Source of the DNA: Hyphomicrobiales bacterium
GTDB taxonomy: Bacteria; Pseudomonadota; Alphaproteobacteria; Rhizobiales; HXMU1428-3
Assembly (NCBI GenBank): GCA_021775385.1
Contig: JAJFHW010000033.1
Location: forward strand, 1 to 25,530
DNA length: 25,530 bases
Direction of reading: 5' to 3'
Below, piece after piece: positions 1 to 6,788 of this stretch. Both the position numbers and the translations under genes were made by a program. Position 1 is the stretch's first letter; each line of letters starts with the position of its first letter. The notes under the pieces are model-generated. The model was not told where the DNA came from, did no database searches, and saw nothing but the letters and a program-made list of their open reading frames with translations.

Positions 1-11
1 CTGAGATTTTG

Positions 12-437
12 ATGAACCGTCAGGAAGTTTATTCTTATTTGCTTGATGTGTTCCCTGAACTTTTTCCAGAAGATCACAGTCCTTATGACGTTGTCTCTAT
101 AAACCAAGATGAAGCGGTTCTTGCCTTTCAAGCGAATGAAACACATCTTCGCCCTGGTGGCACGGTTTCAGGCCCAGCGCTTATGACACTTGCTGATTTG
201 GCCATGTATGTTGTGATTTTGGCCCATATTGGCCCTGTTGCATTAGCCGTGACGACAAATTTAAACATTAATTTTATGAGAAAGCCATCTGCTGGACGGT
301 TGCTTGGGAAAGCGCGTTTGTTAAAACTTGGCCGCTCGTTAGCTGTTGGAGATGTATCTATCATCTCTGAGTTTGAGCCAGAAAAGGTCGTGGCGCATGC
401 TACCCTTACATATTCAATCCCACCGTTAAAACATTGA
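12..437 (+). CDS. PaaI-family hotdog thioesterase
   Basis: About 141 residues, a usual length for a single hotdog-fold acyl-CoA thioesterase of the PaaI/YbgC-like group, which hydrolyses acyl-CoA or aryl-CoA thioesters in the cytoplasm. The central stretch, residues ~46-65, has the family signature HLRPGGTVSGPALMTLAD (helix entry with the catalytic Asp region), followed by the TTNLNINFMRKP strand typical of the group. I chose ATG at 12, with TGAG a few bases upstream. A TTG codon directly precedes it, and the frame stays open to the window edge, so a start further upstream cannot be excluded. The substrate cannot be read from the sequence. No convincing terminator follows, only a weak AAAGCT/AGCTTT inverted repeat at 460-479. 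Confidence 0.85.
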   Translation: MNRQEVYSYLLDVFPELFPEDHSPYDVVSINQDEAVLAFQANETHLRPGGTVSGPALMTLADLAMYVVILAHIGPVALAVTTNLNINFMRKPSAGRLLGKARLLKLGRSLAVGDVSIISEFEPEKVVAHATLTYSIPPLKH

Positions 438-575
438 GGAAATGATCTATCTCTCTATTAAAGCTCAGTAAATAGCTTTGCGCAAAAATTAAGCATAAAG
501 CGGTTTGCCCCCTCTGCTTCCTTGAATAATCTATGTTATATTTCATTACACATTTGTGATTTGGAGATTTATCTG

Positions 576-1517
576 GTGCGCTTCTTTAAGCTAAAACACA
601 GTGGCTCGTACTTGCCGCCTCTCACTTGGTTGATCATGGCAAGGCTGATTTTGGCTGCCTTTTTAATCAACATCTCTTCACCGGCCTTTAGTGTCGGGGG
701 AGATGAAAACAGGTTTACATTAAATGCACGGCCTTCATTTGAAACTGTGCCGACTGATAAAAAAGCTTTGTATGAAACGGCCCAGGCCCAAGGCTATTGT
801 TCTGAGGTCCTCAAGATTGAACAAGAAGGCCTCGTTCAATCTCGACCTGAATTTAAAGACCGCTTTGCGACTGATGTAATCCGCGATAAAGTTGATCAAA
901 CAGCACTTGAAATTTATGCACTTGGTTATCGTCGTTGTCAGGCACTTCGGCACTTGAGCAGAGTGCTTGCTGTTCCTAAATTGAAAGCAGGGATTGCACC
1001 TTATGCCCCTCTTCTATCGAGCACTCCTAAAAAAATTACAAACGAAGATACACGCTTTACTCATTTTACTCCCAAGCCCCGGCTTGGTATTTTCTTCAAA
1101 AAAAATTCAGTAGCGCTCAACAAGTTAATTGACGACCGCTCTCGCCCGAAAGGTCTTGACCGCCCGATTGATTGGGCCAGATCTCAAATGCCTCTTGATG
1201 AAGAAATTTTACTCCATACGGCTTTTACTGATTTAGTGATCCTAGCGATTTGCCATTCTCACAAAGAAGCTTACAAAGACCTTGGTAAATTTTACGACGT
1301 GCAGTTTTCCGTGATTGACCCTTTTGTAAATTATGGGCTGTTTCGTCAGGCACTCTACCTGGACATAGATACCAGGCAGATGAAACAACGTCTTCGAAAC
1401 GTTGGGTTGGCTTTACCACCTTCAGTGATACAAGACCTTGATCAACAAAGTTCTTTAAACCAATTATATAAACACCCTCGTCTAGCACGGCTTTTTAAGC
1501 TTTGTCGGTCTTATTAA
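576..1517 (+). CDS. Secreted protein of unknown family
   Basis: I do not recognise this family. The frame is open from 522, but GTG at 576 has GGAG nine bases upstream (563-566), giving about 313 residues. ATG at 636 is a possible shorter start. Either start places a hydrophobic stretch (LIMARLILAAFLINISSPAFS) near the N terminus, which reads as a Sec signal peptide with cleavage after a small residue. The mature part is basic and mostly helical in composition, with no metal-binding or catalytic signature I can name. The four Cys after the signal region (in GYCSEV, YRRCQA, AICHSH and FKLCRSY) could form disulfides in the periplasm. The stop is followed six bases later by the first palindromic mosaic repeat. 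Function unknown. Confidence 0.65.
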   Translation: MRFFKLKHSGSYLPPLTWLIMARLILAAFLINISSPAFSVGGDENRFTLNARPSFETVPTDKKALYETAQAQGYCSEVLKIEQEGLVQSRPEFKDRFATDVIRDKVDQTALEIYALGYRRCQALRHLSRVLAVPKLKAGIAPYAPLLSSTPKKITNEDTRFTHFTPKPRLGIFFKKNSVALNKLIDDRSRPKGLDRPIDWARSQMPLDEEILLHTAFTDLVILAICHSHKEAYKDLGKFYDVQFSVIDPFVNYGLFRQALYLDIDTRQMKQRLRNVGLALPPSVIQDLDQQSSLNQLYKHPRLARLFKLCRSY

Positions 1518-1522
1518 CTTCT

Positions 1523-1643
1523 CTCTCACGGCTAATCCATGAGCTAAAGCTCATGGGCCTCCGAGGGGCGGTGCTAGGCACCGGGCTGCGCTGGCGCTTC
1601 GCCATGTCCCTCATCCCGAAGTGGGCTAAGCTCCTTCTTCGTA
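1523..1643. repeat. Family A palindromic mosaic repeat, copy 1
   Basis: A run of three hairpins lies directly downstream of the secreted-protein stop. Stem 1 is CATGAGCT/AGCTCATG (1538-1555, two-base loop), stem 2 is CGGTGC/GCACCG (1569-1583, TAG loop), and stem 3 is TGGCG/CGCCA (1592-1604). The first 62 bases (1523-1584) recur at 1691-1752 with two mismatches. The third part diverges, but both copies end with a CTCCTTCTT-type tail. Neither hairpin has a good U-run, so these do not look like ordinary terminators. Organisation resembles REP/BIME- or RIME-like interspersed mosaic elements; that family comparison is an inference. Confidence 0.85.
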
Positions 1644-1690
1644 AAGGTTGTTTATTGTTGCAGATGCCCACCAATATCTTAATCTGTTTT

Positions 1691-1804
1691 CTCTCACGGC
1701 TAATCCATGAGCTAAAGCTCATGAGCCTCCGAGGGACGGTGCTAGGCACCGGACGCTCGTGGCGTCATGTCCTGGCGCCGAAAAAGCGCCACTCCTTCTT
1801 TGTA
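1691..1804. repeat. Family A palindromic mosaic repeat, copy 2
   Basis: Direct repeat of the element 168 bases upstream: 60 of 62 bases match across 1691-1752. Stem 1 spans 1706-1723 and stem 2 spans 1737-1751. The third hairpin is different from copy 1: here TGGCGC/GCGCCA (1773-1791) with an A-rich loop. The conserved first half with an exchanged third module is why I call it a mosaic. Between the two copies, CAGATGCCCAC at 1661-1671 matches half of the Family B repeat found elsewhere in the window. Confidence 0.85.
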
Positions 1805-2069
1805 TAGATAAATTTGCTATGGTTTTTATGCCGCCTTCTTATTCTTATTGGCCTGGGTCTTTTGGAGGTAAGACCTCTTACATAAGATCAATATGTTTCA
1901 ATTTTCTAGGAGTTTGATGAGCAGTACCTATTTTACAAAAAGTGCTTCACAAAAAGTTTAGTGTTTGTGAAAATGTATTAGAAGGTTTTTCTTGTAATTC
2001 TTCTATTAAGCACTCATCTAGTTTACAACAGAAAAAGCATATTTCACTAAGAGATGGAATGAGGATCTT
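1805..2069. other. Intergenic region with inverted repeats upstream of GST
   Basis: AT-rich spacer without a credible ORF. It holds two clean inverted repeats: GTAAGA/TCTTAC at 1868-1881 (two-base spacer) and TTCACAAA/TTTGTGAA at 1946-1953 and 1964-1971 (ten-base spacer). The second lies about 100 bases upstream of the glutathione transferase start and has the size of a dimeric regulator operator. No promoter with good spacing could be placed with confidence. Confidence 0.35.
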
Positions 2070-2744
2070 ATGATCGATTTATATAGCTGGAGCACACCTA
2101 ACGGCTGGAAAGTTTCAGCCGCCCTTGAAGAGCTTGAACTGCCTTACAGCGTTCATGAAATTGATATTAGTACTGGCATTCAAAAAGAACCTGATTTTTT
2201 AAAGATCAATCCGAATGGTCGTATTCCGGCAATTGTTGACAGGGATGCTGATGATCTCACTATTTTTGAGTCTGGTGCTATTTTAGTTTATTTAGCAGAG
2301 AAAACTGGCCGCCTGATGCCAACTGACCTCAAGGGCCGGTTTGAAGTTATGCAATGGCTTATGTTTCAAATGGGCGGTGTTGGGCCGATGCAGGGACAAG
2401 CTCATGTGTTCTATAGATATTTCCCTGAGAGGCTACCAGCTGCTATTGAGCGCTATCAGAAAGAAACGAAGCGACTTTACACTGTATTAAACGACCGGCT
2501 TGCAGAGGTTGAGTATTTAGCAGGCGATTATTCAATTGCAGATATAGCGAATTGGGCTTGGGTCCGCAAATATGAGTGGGCGGGTGTTAACATTGATGAT
2601 TTGCCGCATTTAACCAGGTGGCTCACTGCCCTTGAAGCGCGTCCTCAATTACAAAAGGGATGCCGTGTGCCCTTTGAAACTGCTTTTGATAAAAAAGAAG
2701 ATACGTCTGAATTCGTGAAGGGTATTCAGGGTATTGTGACTTGA
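2070..2744 (+). CDS. yfcG: Nu-class glutathione S-transferase, YfcG-like
   Basis: A 224-residue two-domain glutathione transferase. The N-terminal thioredoxin-fold domain (about 1-80) starts [15 protein letters not shown] and carries the [12 protein letters not shown] cis-proline loop and the [15 protein letters not shown] glutathione-binding helix. The helical C-terminal domain contains [20 protein letters not shown] and the [12 protein letters not shown] segment. This pattern closely follows E. coli YfcG/YghU, Nu-class enzymes known to act as glutathione-dependent disulfide-bond oxidoreductases rather than as classical conjugating enzymes. The start is supported by GAGG a few bases upstream of ATG 2070. 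It appears to be a single-gene unit. A TTCACAAA inverted repeat about 100 bases upstream may be its operator. Role probably in thiol/oxidative stress, by inference. Confidence 0.9.
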   Translation: MIDLYSWSTPNGWKVSAALEELELPYSVHEIDISTGIQKEPDFLKINPNGRIPAIVDRDADDLTIFESGAILVYLAEKTGRLMPTDLKGRFEVMQWLMFQMGGVGPMQGQAHVFYRYFPERLPAAIERYQKETKRLYTVLNDRLAEVEYLAGDYSIADIANWAWVRKYEWAGVNIDDLPHLTRWLTALEARPQLQKGCRVPFETAFDKKEDTSEFVKGIQGIVT

Positions 2745-2774
2745 TCTCTCACTCACAGCTATTTCACGCGCGTT

Positions 2775-2812
2775 TTTGTTGCGCTTCAGTTGCCTACTGG
2801 CAAGCGCACAAA
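2775..2812. repeat. Family B structured repeat copy (2781 core)
   Basis: Core reads GCGC, TTCA, G, TTGCC, TACT, GGCAA, GCGC: an inner stem TTGCC/GGCAA (2790-2794 with 2799-2803) inside an outer stem GCGC/GCGC (2781-2784 with 2804-2807). The outer stem can extend as TTTGT/ACAAA (2775-2779 with 2808-2812) around one bulged T. Same plan as copies at 4104, 21192 and 21575. It lies between the GST gene and the Tat-exported protein gene, far enough from each start not to overlap ribosome binding sites. Confidence 0.7.
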
Positions 2813-2934
2813 CCAATTGGGGTGGCGTTAGCTCCGCAAGTTGTGATTTGATTGCTGATGCTCCAGATACTATATTTTGTCACAAAGGTTGTTTTGCAAA
2901 TATTAGGGATAACTTTGCGTTTGGAGGCACCAAC

Positions 2935-3423
2935 ATGAGTACCAATCAGATTAATCGCCGTCGCTTTATAACAGCTACTGGAGCTATGATCGCAACAGGA
3001 GCTTCTGGTTTATTGTTGCCTGCACATGCCAATAACCTTGCCCCCACACCCACAATGCGCGGAGGATCAAACAACTACCGCCCAGGTGCGCCTATCGTAG
3101 AACGTATTGGTGGAGGCGGGTTTTGGATGAGTGGAACTGTTCGCCGAGCTGGAGACGGGGCGCCGTTAGCGGGGCAACGTATTCAAATTTGGGCTCATAC
3201 AACGGAAGGGTACGAGAGCGAACCACAAAGTCATGGTGCAACTCTTACTGATGAAAAAGGGGAATTCCGCCTTGAAATGCCGCAGATCGTTCCAGCCTTT
3301 GGGCAACCTCATGGTCATCTGGCCTATGATAGTGACGATTACAAAACGGTCTTTCTGCGACCTGTCATGCCTAGCTCAAAAGACTTGAAACTCGAGGCTC
3401 ATTTCGTACTTGAACCATCCTGA
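2935..3423 (+). CDS. Tat-exported intradiol-dioxygenase-like domain protein
   Basis: Start at ATG 2935 is fixed by a good GGAG (2923-2926); the frame is open further upstream but without signals. The 162-residue product begins with a twin-arginine signal (NRRRFITATG, then a hydrophobic stretch to PAHA|N), so it should be exported folded to the periplasm. The rest resembles the beta-sandwich of intradiol ring-cleavage dioxygenases: GTVRRAGDGAPLAGQRIQIW, then Tyr93 in TEGYES, TDEKGEFRLEMP, and an H-G-H pair (His126, His128). In true catechol dioxygenases iron is held by two Tyr and two His. Here the place expected for the second Tyr reads PAFG (Phe122), so activity is doubtful. Its stop overlaps the next gene, pointing to a membrane redox partner. 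Domain match moderate, enzymatic role uncertain. Confidence 0.75.
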   Translation: MSTNQINRRRFITATGAMIATGASGLLLPAHANNLAPTPTMRGGSNNYRPGAPIVERIGGGGFWMSGTVRRAGDGAPLAGQRIQIWAHTTEGYESEPQSHGATLTDEKGEFRLEMPQIVPAFGQPHGHLAYDSDDYKTVFLRPVMPSSKDLKLEAHFVLEPS

Positions 3424-3427
3424 TAAA

Positions 3428-4057
3428 ATGCGTTCAACGAAACATAAATTAGGCCGTAGCGTTCTTTTTTGGTGCGCTTTAGTAGCTGCTATCGCTTTAC
3501 CACTCCTGTTTGCAGCAATGAGCCCTCTAATTGCTTGGAGAAGCCCTGTTTATATTGCTGCATGTTTTGCTGGGACTTTTAGCCTCGGCCTATTGTTGCT
3601 TCAACCTCTATTGATTGGTGATTATATGCCAAGTCTTCCAAACCATTTGGCTAGGCGTGCTCACCCTTTCGTTGGTGCACTGCTTCTTGTCGCTGTTGTT
3701 GTGCACGTTGGTGGGTTGTGGATTACCAGCCCTCCAGACGTCATTGACGCTCTTACTTTTACGTCTCCGACACCGTTTTCAAACTGGGGGGTTGTTGCCA
3801 TGTGGGCACTCTTTGCAACCACGGCCTTAGCCATGTTTCGACGACGATTACAACTGCGCGCTCGAAACTGGAGTATAGCTCATAGCCTTTTGGCATTGGT
3901 GATTGTAATCGGGACTGTGGTACATGCAATTCTTATAGAGGGAATGATGGAGACCTTTTCGAAAATCATCTTATGCATGTTGGTTCTTACAGTCACAATA
4001 AAACTTATTTTTGGCTTAAGGGTCTGGTCAAACTTGCGTACTTCACCAAAGCGATGA
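3428..4057 (+). CDS. Ferric-reductase-like heme membrane protein
   Basis: About 209 residues from ATG 3428, with about six hydrophobic segments. A TTG at 3410 in the same frame would overlap the upstream gene by 14 bases. Two transmembrane helices each hold a His pair with 13 residues between them (HPFVGALLLVAVVVH and HSLLALVIVIGTVVH), the pattern of the ferric reductase/NOX/MsrQ transmembrane domain that ligates two b hemes across the membrane. There is no flavin or NAD(P)H domain, so it would relay electrons from quinol or another donor to a periplasmic acceptor. Its start lies four bases past the upstream stop, implying translational coupling with the Tat-exported protein, the obvious candidate partner. 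MsrQ-like function is one alternative, but no msrP neighbour is present. Confidence 0.8.
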   Translation: MRSTKHKLGRSVLFWCALVAAIALPLLFAAMSPLIAWRSPVYIAACFAGTFSLGLLLLQPLLIGDYMPSLPNHLARRAHPFVGALLLVAVVVHVGGLWITSPPDVIDALTFTSPTPFSNWGVVAMWALFATTALAMFRRRLQLRARNWSIAHSLLALVIVIGTVVHAILIEGMMETFSKIILCMLVLTVTIKLIFGLRVWSNLRTSPKR

Positions 4058-4103
4058 TTTTAAATCATCTTAATCAAAGAAGCCGTAATATTTTTTTTGG
4101 CAC

Positions 4104-4126
4104 TTCAGTTGCCCACTAGCAACCGC
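4104..4126. repeat. Family B structured repeat copy (4104)
   Basis: TTCA (4104-4107), then GTTGC (4108-4112), loop CCACTA, GCAAC (4119-4123), then CGC. The inner stem is perfect, but the outer arms are not complementary here. It lies between two convergent genes and ends one base before the UbiK stop codon. Read on the minus strand, the hairpin is followed by an A-run, not a U-run, so it is not a standard terminator for ubiK. Confidence 0.65.
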
Positions 4127-4127
4127 T

Positions 4128-4385
4128 CTAGCTCTTCGACTTTAGCTGCTCTTCTAACGCTTTGATGCGGTCTTGGAGTTTGTCGTTTTCGTCTCTTGCT
4201 TTTGCGGCCATTTCTTTTACGGCTTCGAATTCTTCGCGCTTTACGAGGTCCATGTCGTTGAGCATTTTTTCACCTTGAGAGCGGAATAGCTGTTCAACTT
4301 CCTGGCTAACGCCTTGGGCAGCGCCGGCGGCATTGGTCATAATTTTTGCTAGCTCATCGAAAAATTGATTTCTCAGTTGTGACAT
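4128..4385 (-). CDS. ubiK: UbiK-family accessory factor (BMFP domain)
   Basis: An 85-residue acidic/helical protein matching the membrane-fusogenic BMFP (YqiC/UbiK) family. Residues ~1-45 form an amphipathic helix (NQFFDELAKIMTNAAGAAQGV), then VKREEFEAVKEMAAKARDEN leads into a C-terminal coiled coil (LQDRIKALEEQL) ending in Lys/Ser. UbiK is known in E. coli as an accessory factor that helps the ubiquinone-biosynthesis complex under aerobic conditions, interacting with UbiJ and lipids; members trimerise through the coiled coil. Divergent from lgt, an arrangement I associate with rhizobial-type genomes. The stop is preceded by the Family B repeat. Family assignment firm, cellular role by homology. 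Confidence 0.85.
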   Translation of the reverse strand: MSQLRNQFFDELAKIMTNAAGAAQGVSQEVEQLFRSQGEKMLNDMDLVKREEFEAVKEMAAKARDENDKLQDRIKALEEQLKSKS

Positions 4386-4775
4386 GATGTTTCTTCCAGA
4401 CTAATAAAGTGAGATCGCGCCATTGACTTAAGTTGGACACGTTTGTTGATTACTTTTTCTCATTTATGACACTCAAAAGGCTATTGATCAAGACTACAGA
4501 AACTGTGTGATTGGGAGACTAACAGAAGTTCATTTTGATCAGTTTGGGAAAATGTGCGAGACCTTATTGCAAGCTTGGTGATTTACTTATTTTTCAAGAT
4601 GATCGTCAGGCTTAACAAGTTGATAAAAACTGTATTATAAACCACTGTAATCTATTCATTTTTAAAGTTTTACCTATATTACATTATCTTGACTTGACAC
4701 TCCCCCCTCCTCCCCCCACTCTCTCGCCAAAATTTAGTCATCTTATATTTTTTTAGTTATAGAGGATTTCCTTCC
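4386..4775. other. Divergent ubiK-lgt intergenic region
   Basis: About 390 bases without a credible ORF; it must contain the promoters for both genes. AT-rich throughout except for a striking pyrimidine-only stretch (4700-4718, C-runs broken by T, continuing in CT repeats to about 4725) on the plus strand, about 50 bases before the lgt start. Two overlapping TTGACT/TTGACA boxes (4689-4699) directly precede that tract but have no matching -10 element at normal spacing. Confidence 0.4.
4612..4641 (+). promoter_or_regulatory. Candidate sigma-70-type promoter for lgt
   Basis: TTAACA at 4612-4617 and TATAAA at 4636-4641 are separated by 18 bases, acceptable for a housekeeping sigma promoter. It would give a leader of about 130 bases containing the pyrimidine tract. 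Found by eye; the surrounding AT-richness makes chance matches likely. Confidence 0.3.
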
Positions 4776-5600
4776 ATGAACGGCGTGCTTCCCTTTCCTG
4801 ATATTGGTGAAATTGCCTTAAGTATCGGCCCTATAGACATTCGCTGGTATGGTATGGCTTATGCTGTAGGATTGTTGCTTGGCTGGGTTTATGTTCGGCG
4901 TCTCGTTGAAAATGATGGTTTATGGGGTGGGTCTTCAGGCATTAAAGCCAATCATATTGATGATTTTCTCTTATGGGCCACTCTTGGTGTGGTTTTAGGG
5001 GGGCGGATTGGTTATGTCCTTTTTTATCAACCTAGTTTTTATTATGAAAACCCAGAGCAAATTTTTTACCTGACTAAAGGTGGTATGGCGTTTCATGGTG
5101 CTATTTTAGCAGGAGCGCTAGTGGCATACTTGTTTGCTCGCAACCGACAGTTAAGCTTCTTATCTTTAGCTGACGCAGTTGCAGCATCTATTCCCTTAGG
5201 GCTGATATTTGGTCGCATAGCTAATTTTATTAATGGAGAATTATGGGGACGTGTTACGAATGTGCCCTGGGCTATGGTTTTCCCTGGTTCTGATGGTCAA
5301 CCTCGTCACCCGTCTCAACTATATGAAGCAGCTTTAGAAGGGCTGCTTCTCTTTATTGTTTTGAGGATTGCCACCCATTATTTTCATAAACTACAACAGC
5401 CTGGCTTCATTACTGGCTTGTTTTTAGTTGGGTATGGTCTTGGACGTAGTTTTGTTGAGCATTTCTTCAGGCAACCAGATTTAGATCACCCTATTAGTAT
5501 TTATACGCCGCTTACTGCGGGGTTATTGTACTCTCTACCGATGGTAATCATGGGTATTTACTTAATTTATCGTGCGAAGACTAAAAAACTTGCAAATTAA
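4776..5600 (+). CDS. lgt: Prolipoprotein diacylglyceryl transferase Lgt
   Basis: Inner-membrane enzyme that moves diacylglycerol from phosphatidylglycerol to the lipobox Cys of prolipoproteins, the first step of lipoprotein maturation. The 274-residue length is normal. Visible family marks: early IRWYGMAYAVGLLLGW, GGRIGYVLFY with its essential Arg region, GGMAFHGAILAG (the HGG-type motif), the Lgt signature GRIANFINGELWGR, and RHPSQLYEAALEG, with several hydrophobic helices. ATG 4776 is preceded by GAGG at about 13 bases. It leads a group with the MidA-like and pgeF genes 60 bases downstream, a common arrangement in Hyphomicrobiales. One substrate may be the lipoprotein encoded at 7772-8971. 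Confidence 0.96.
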   Translation: MNGVLPFPDIGEIALSIGPIDIRWYGMAYAVGLLLGWVYVRRLVENDGLWGGSSGIKANHIDDFLLWATLGVVLGGRIGYVLFYQPSFYYENPEQIFYLTKGGMAFHGAILAGALVAYLFARNRQLSFLSLADAVAASIPLGLIFGRIANFINGELWGRVTNVPWAMVFPGSDGQPRHPSQLYEAALEGLLLFIVLRIATHYFHKLQQPGFITGLFLVGYGLGRSFVEHFFRQPDLDHPISIYTPLTAGLLYSLPMVIMGIYLIYRAKTKKLAN

Positions 5601-5660
5601 TTGATGAATTCTATGCATGTCTATAGTCAAAGCTAAATTGAACAGTTATAAGTTTGCGGA

Positions 5661-6788
5661 ATGTCAGATAACAAACAAACATTGCTCGAGCAGCAACTGA
5701 AATCATATATCAAAGCCAAAGGCCCTGTTTCTGTCAGGGCCTTTATGGAGGCGTGCCTCTATGATCCTATGCATGGATATTATAGACAAGGTAACCCGCT
5801 TGGCGCTGAAGGTGACTTTATAACTGCACCTGAAATCAGTCAGATGTTTGGTGAAATGCTCGGTATTTGGTGTGTGACAACCTGGCAAGCAATGGCCAAT
5901 CCTGTACCACTCCAAATCATTGAATTGGGGCCTGGTCGCGGTACGCTTATGGCTGATATATTGCGCTCTCTTCAGCTGCTGCATCCCGATTTTGAAATGC
6001 TTAGTGTTCACCTGGTTGAGCGTTCAGCCACTCTAAAAGAGACACAAAAGAAAACCTTAGCGAATTCACCCTGCCCGATATTTTGGTACAATTCTTTAAA
6101 TGAAGTACCTGAAGGTCCTTCAATTATTATTGCGAATGAATTTCTTGATTGTTTTCCTATTCGGCAATTTATAAAAACTGACAAAACATGGCACGAACGA
6201 GTTGTTGGGCTTGATGCGCAAGATGGTTTTGTCTTTCTTATTGGAAACGAAGTCCCGCGCGGCGCTATTATTCCTTCGCGTTTATTTGATGCTGAGCCAG
6301 GGTCTATTTTTGAATTTTGTCCTGACTTTGAAATTGTCATGAAAGATGTTTGCCGCATGTCAAAACGGCACCCTATGGCAGCTCTCTTCGTCGATTATGG
6401 ATTTGAAGGCCCGCAAACGGGGGAAACCTTACAAGCCCTTAAGAGCCATAAGTCTGTCTCTCCTTTTTTCATGCCAGGAGATGTTGATTTAACCGCACAT
6501 GTAGACTTCACTGCTTTGGCCGCTTTAGCGGTTGCAAATGGTTTGAAATGTTATGGTCCACGCGATCAAGGAGCGTTTCTTTCTCAATTGGGTATTGGAG
6601 CGCGCGCAGAAATTTTAGTTAAAAATGCAAGTGAAGAGCAAATAGAAAAACTTGCCAGCGATGTTGTTCGCTTGGTTGCTCCTGAACATATGGGTGCCCT
6701 ATTTAAGGCCCTTTGTGTCACCGGTCCATCACTTGATATTCCCGCTCCATTTGACCAGAAGGTAATGTCTCAAAATGTCACGTCGTAG
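5661..6788 (+). CDS. MidA/NDUFAF7-type SAM-dependent methyltransferase
   Basis: A 375-residue class I methyltransferase of the DUF185/MidA family. The N-terminal part shows the family opening (YIKAKGPVSVRAFMEACLYD, HGYY, GAEGDFITAPEISQMFGEM). The SAM-binding Gly motif is ELGPGRGTLMADIL, followed by HLVERSATL, IIANEFLDCFPIRQF, and VDYGFEGP. The mitochondrial homologue NDUFAF7 methylates an arginine on the NDUFS2 subunit of complex I and aids assembly; a similar role on NuoD is plausible here but not shown. Its 3' end overlaps the start of pgeF by 14 bases, indicating translational coupling. Start ATG 5661 has only a weak ribosome site (GCGGA). Confidence 0.92.
   Translation: MSDNKQTLLEQQLKSYIKAKGPVSVRAFMEACLYDPMHGYYRQGNPLGAEGDFITAPEISQMFGEMLGIWCVTTWQAMANPVPLQIIELGPGRGTLMADILRSLQLLHPDFEMLSVHLVERSATLKETQKKTLANSPCPIFWYNSLNEVPEGPSIIIANEFLDCFPIRQFIKTDKTWHERVVGLDAQDGFVFLIGNEVPRGAIIPSRLFDAEPGSIFEFCPDFEIVMKDVCRMSKRHPMAALFVDYGFEGPQTGETLQALKSHKSVSPFFMPGDVDLTAHVDFTALAALAVANGLKCYGPRDQGAFLSQLGIGARAEILVKNASEEQIEKLASDVVRLVAPEHMGALFKALCVTGPSLDIPAPFDQKVMSQNVTS

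Noticed and set aside
460..479. Hairpin AAAGCT/AGCTTT after the thioesterase gene as terminator
   Set aside because: Short AT-rich stem with an eight-base loop and no T-run directly after it.
1495..1807. Open frames of 84-101 codons on both strands with an internally repeated peptide
   Set aside because: They are produced by the two Family A palindromic repeats read in frame; no ribosome site, no family resemblance, and the repeats recur outside any frame at 25487.
3615..3830. 71-codon frame inside the heme membrane protein gene
   Set aside because: Alternative-frame shadow of a well-supported membrane protein with conserved His pairs.
4689..4699. TTGACT/TTGACA as the lgt promoter -35 element
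   Set aside because: No -10-like sequence at 16-18 bases; that position falls inside the pyrimidine tract.
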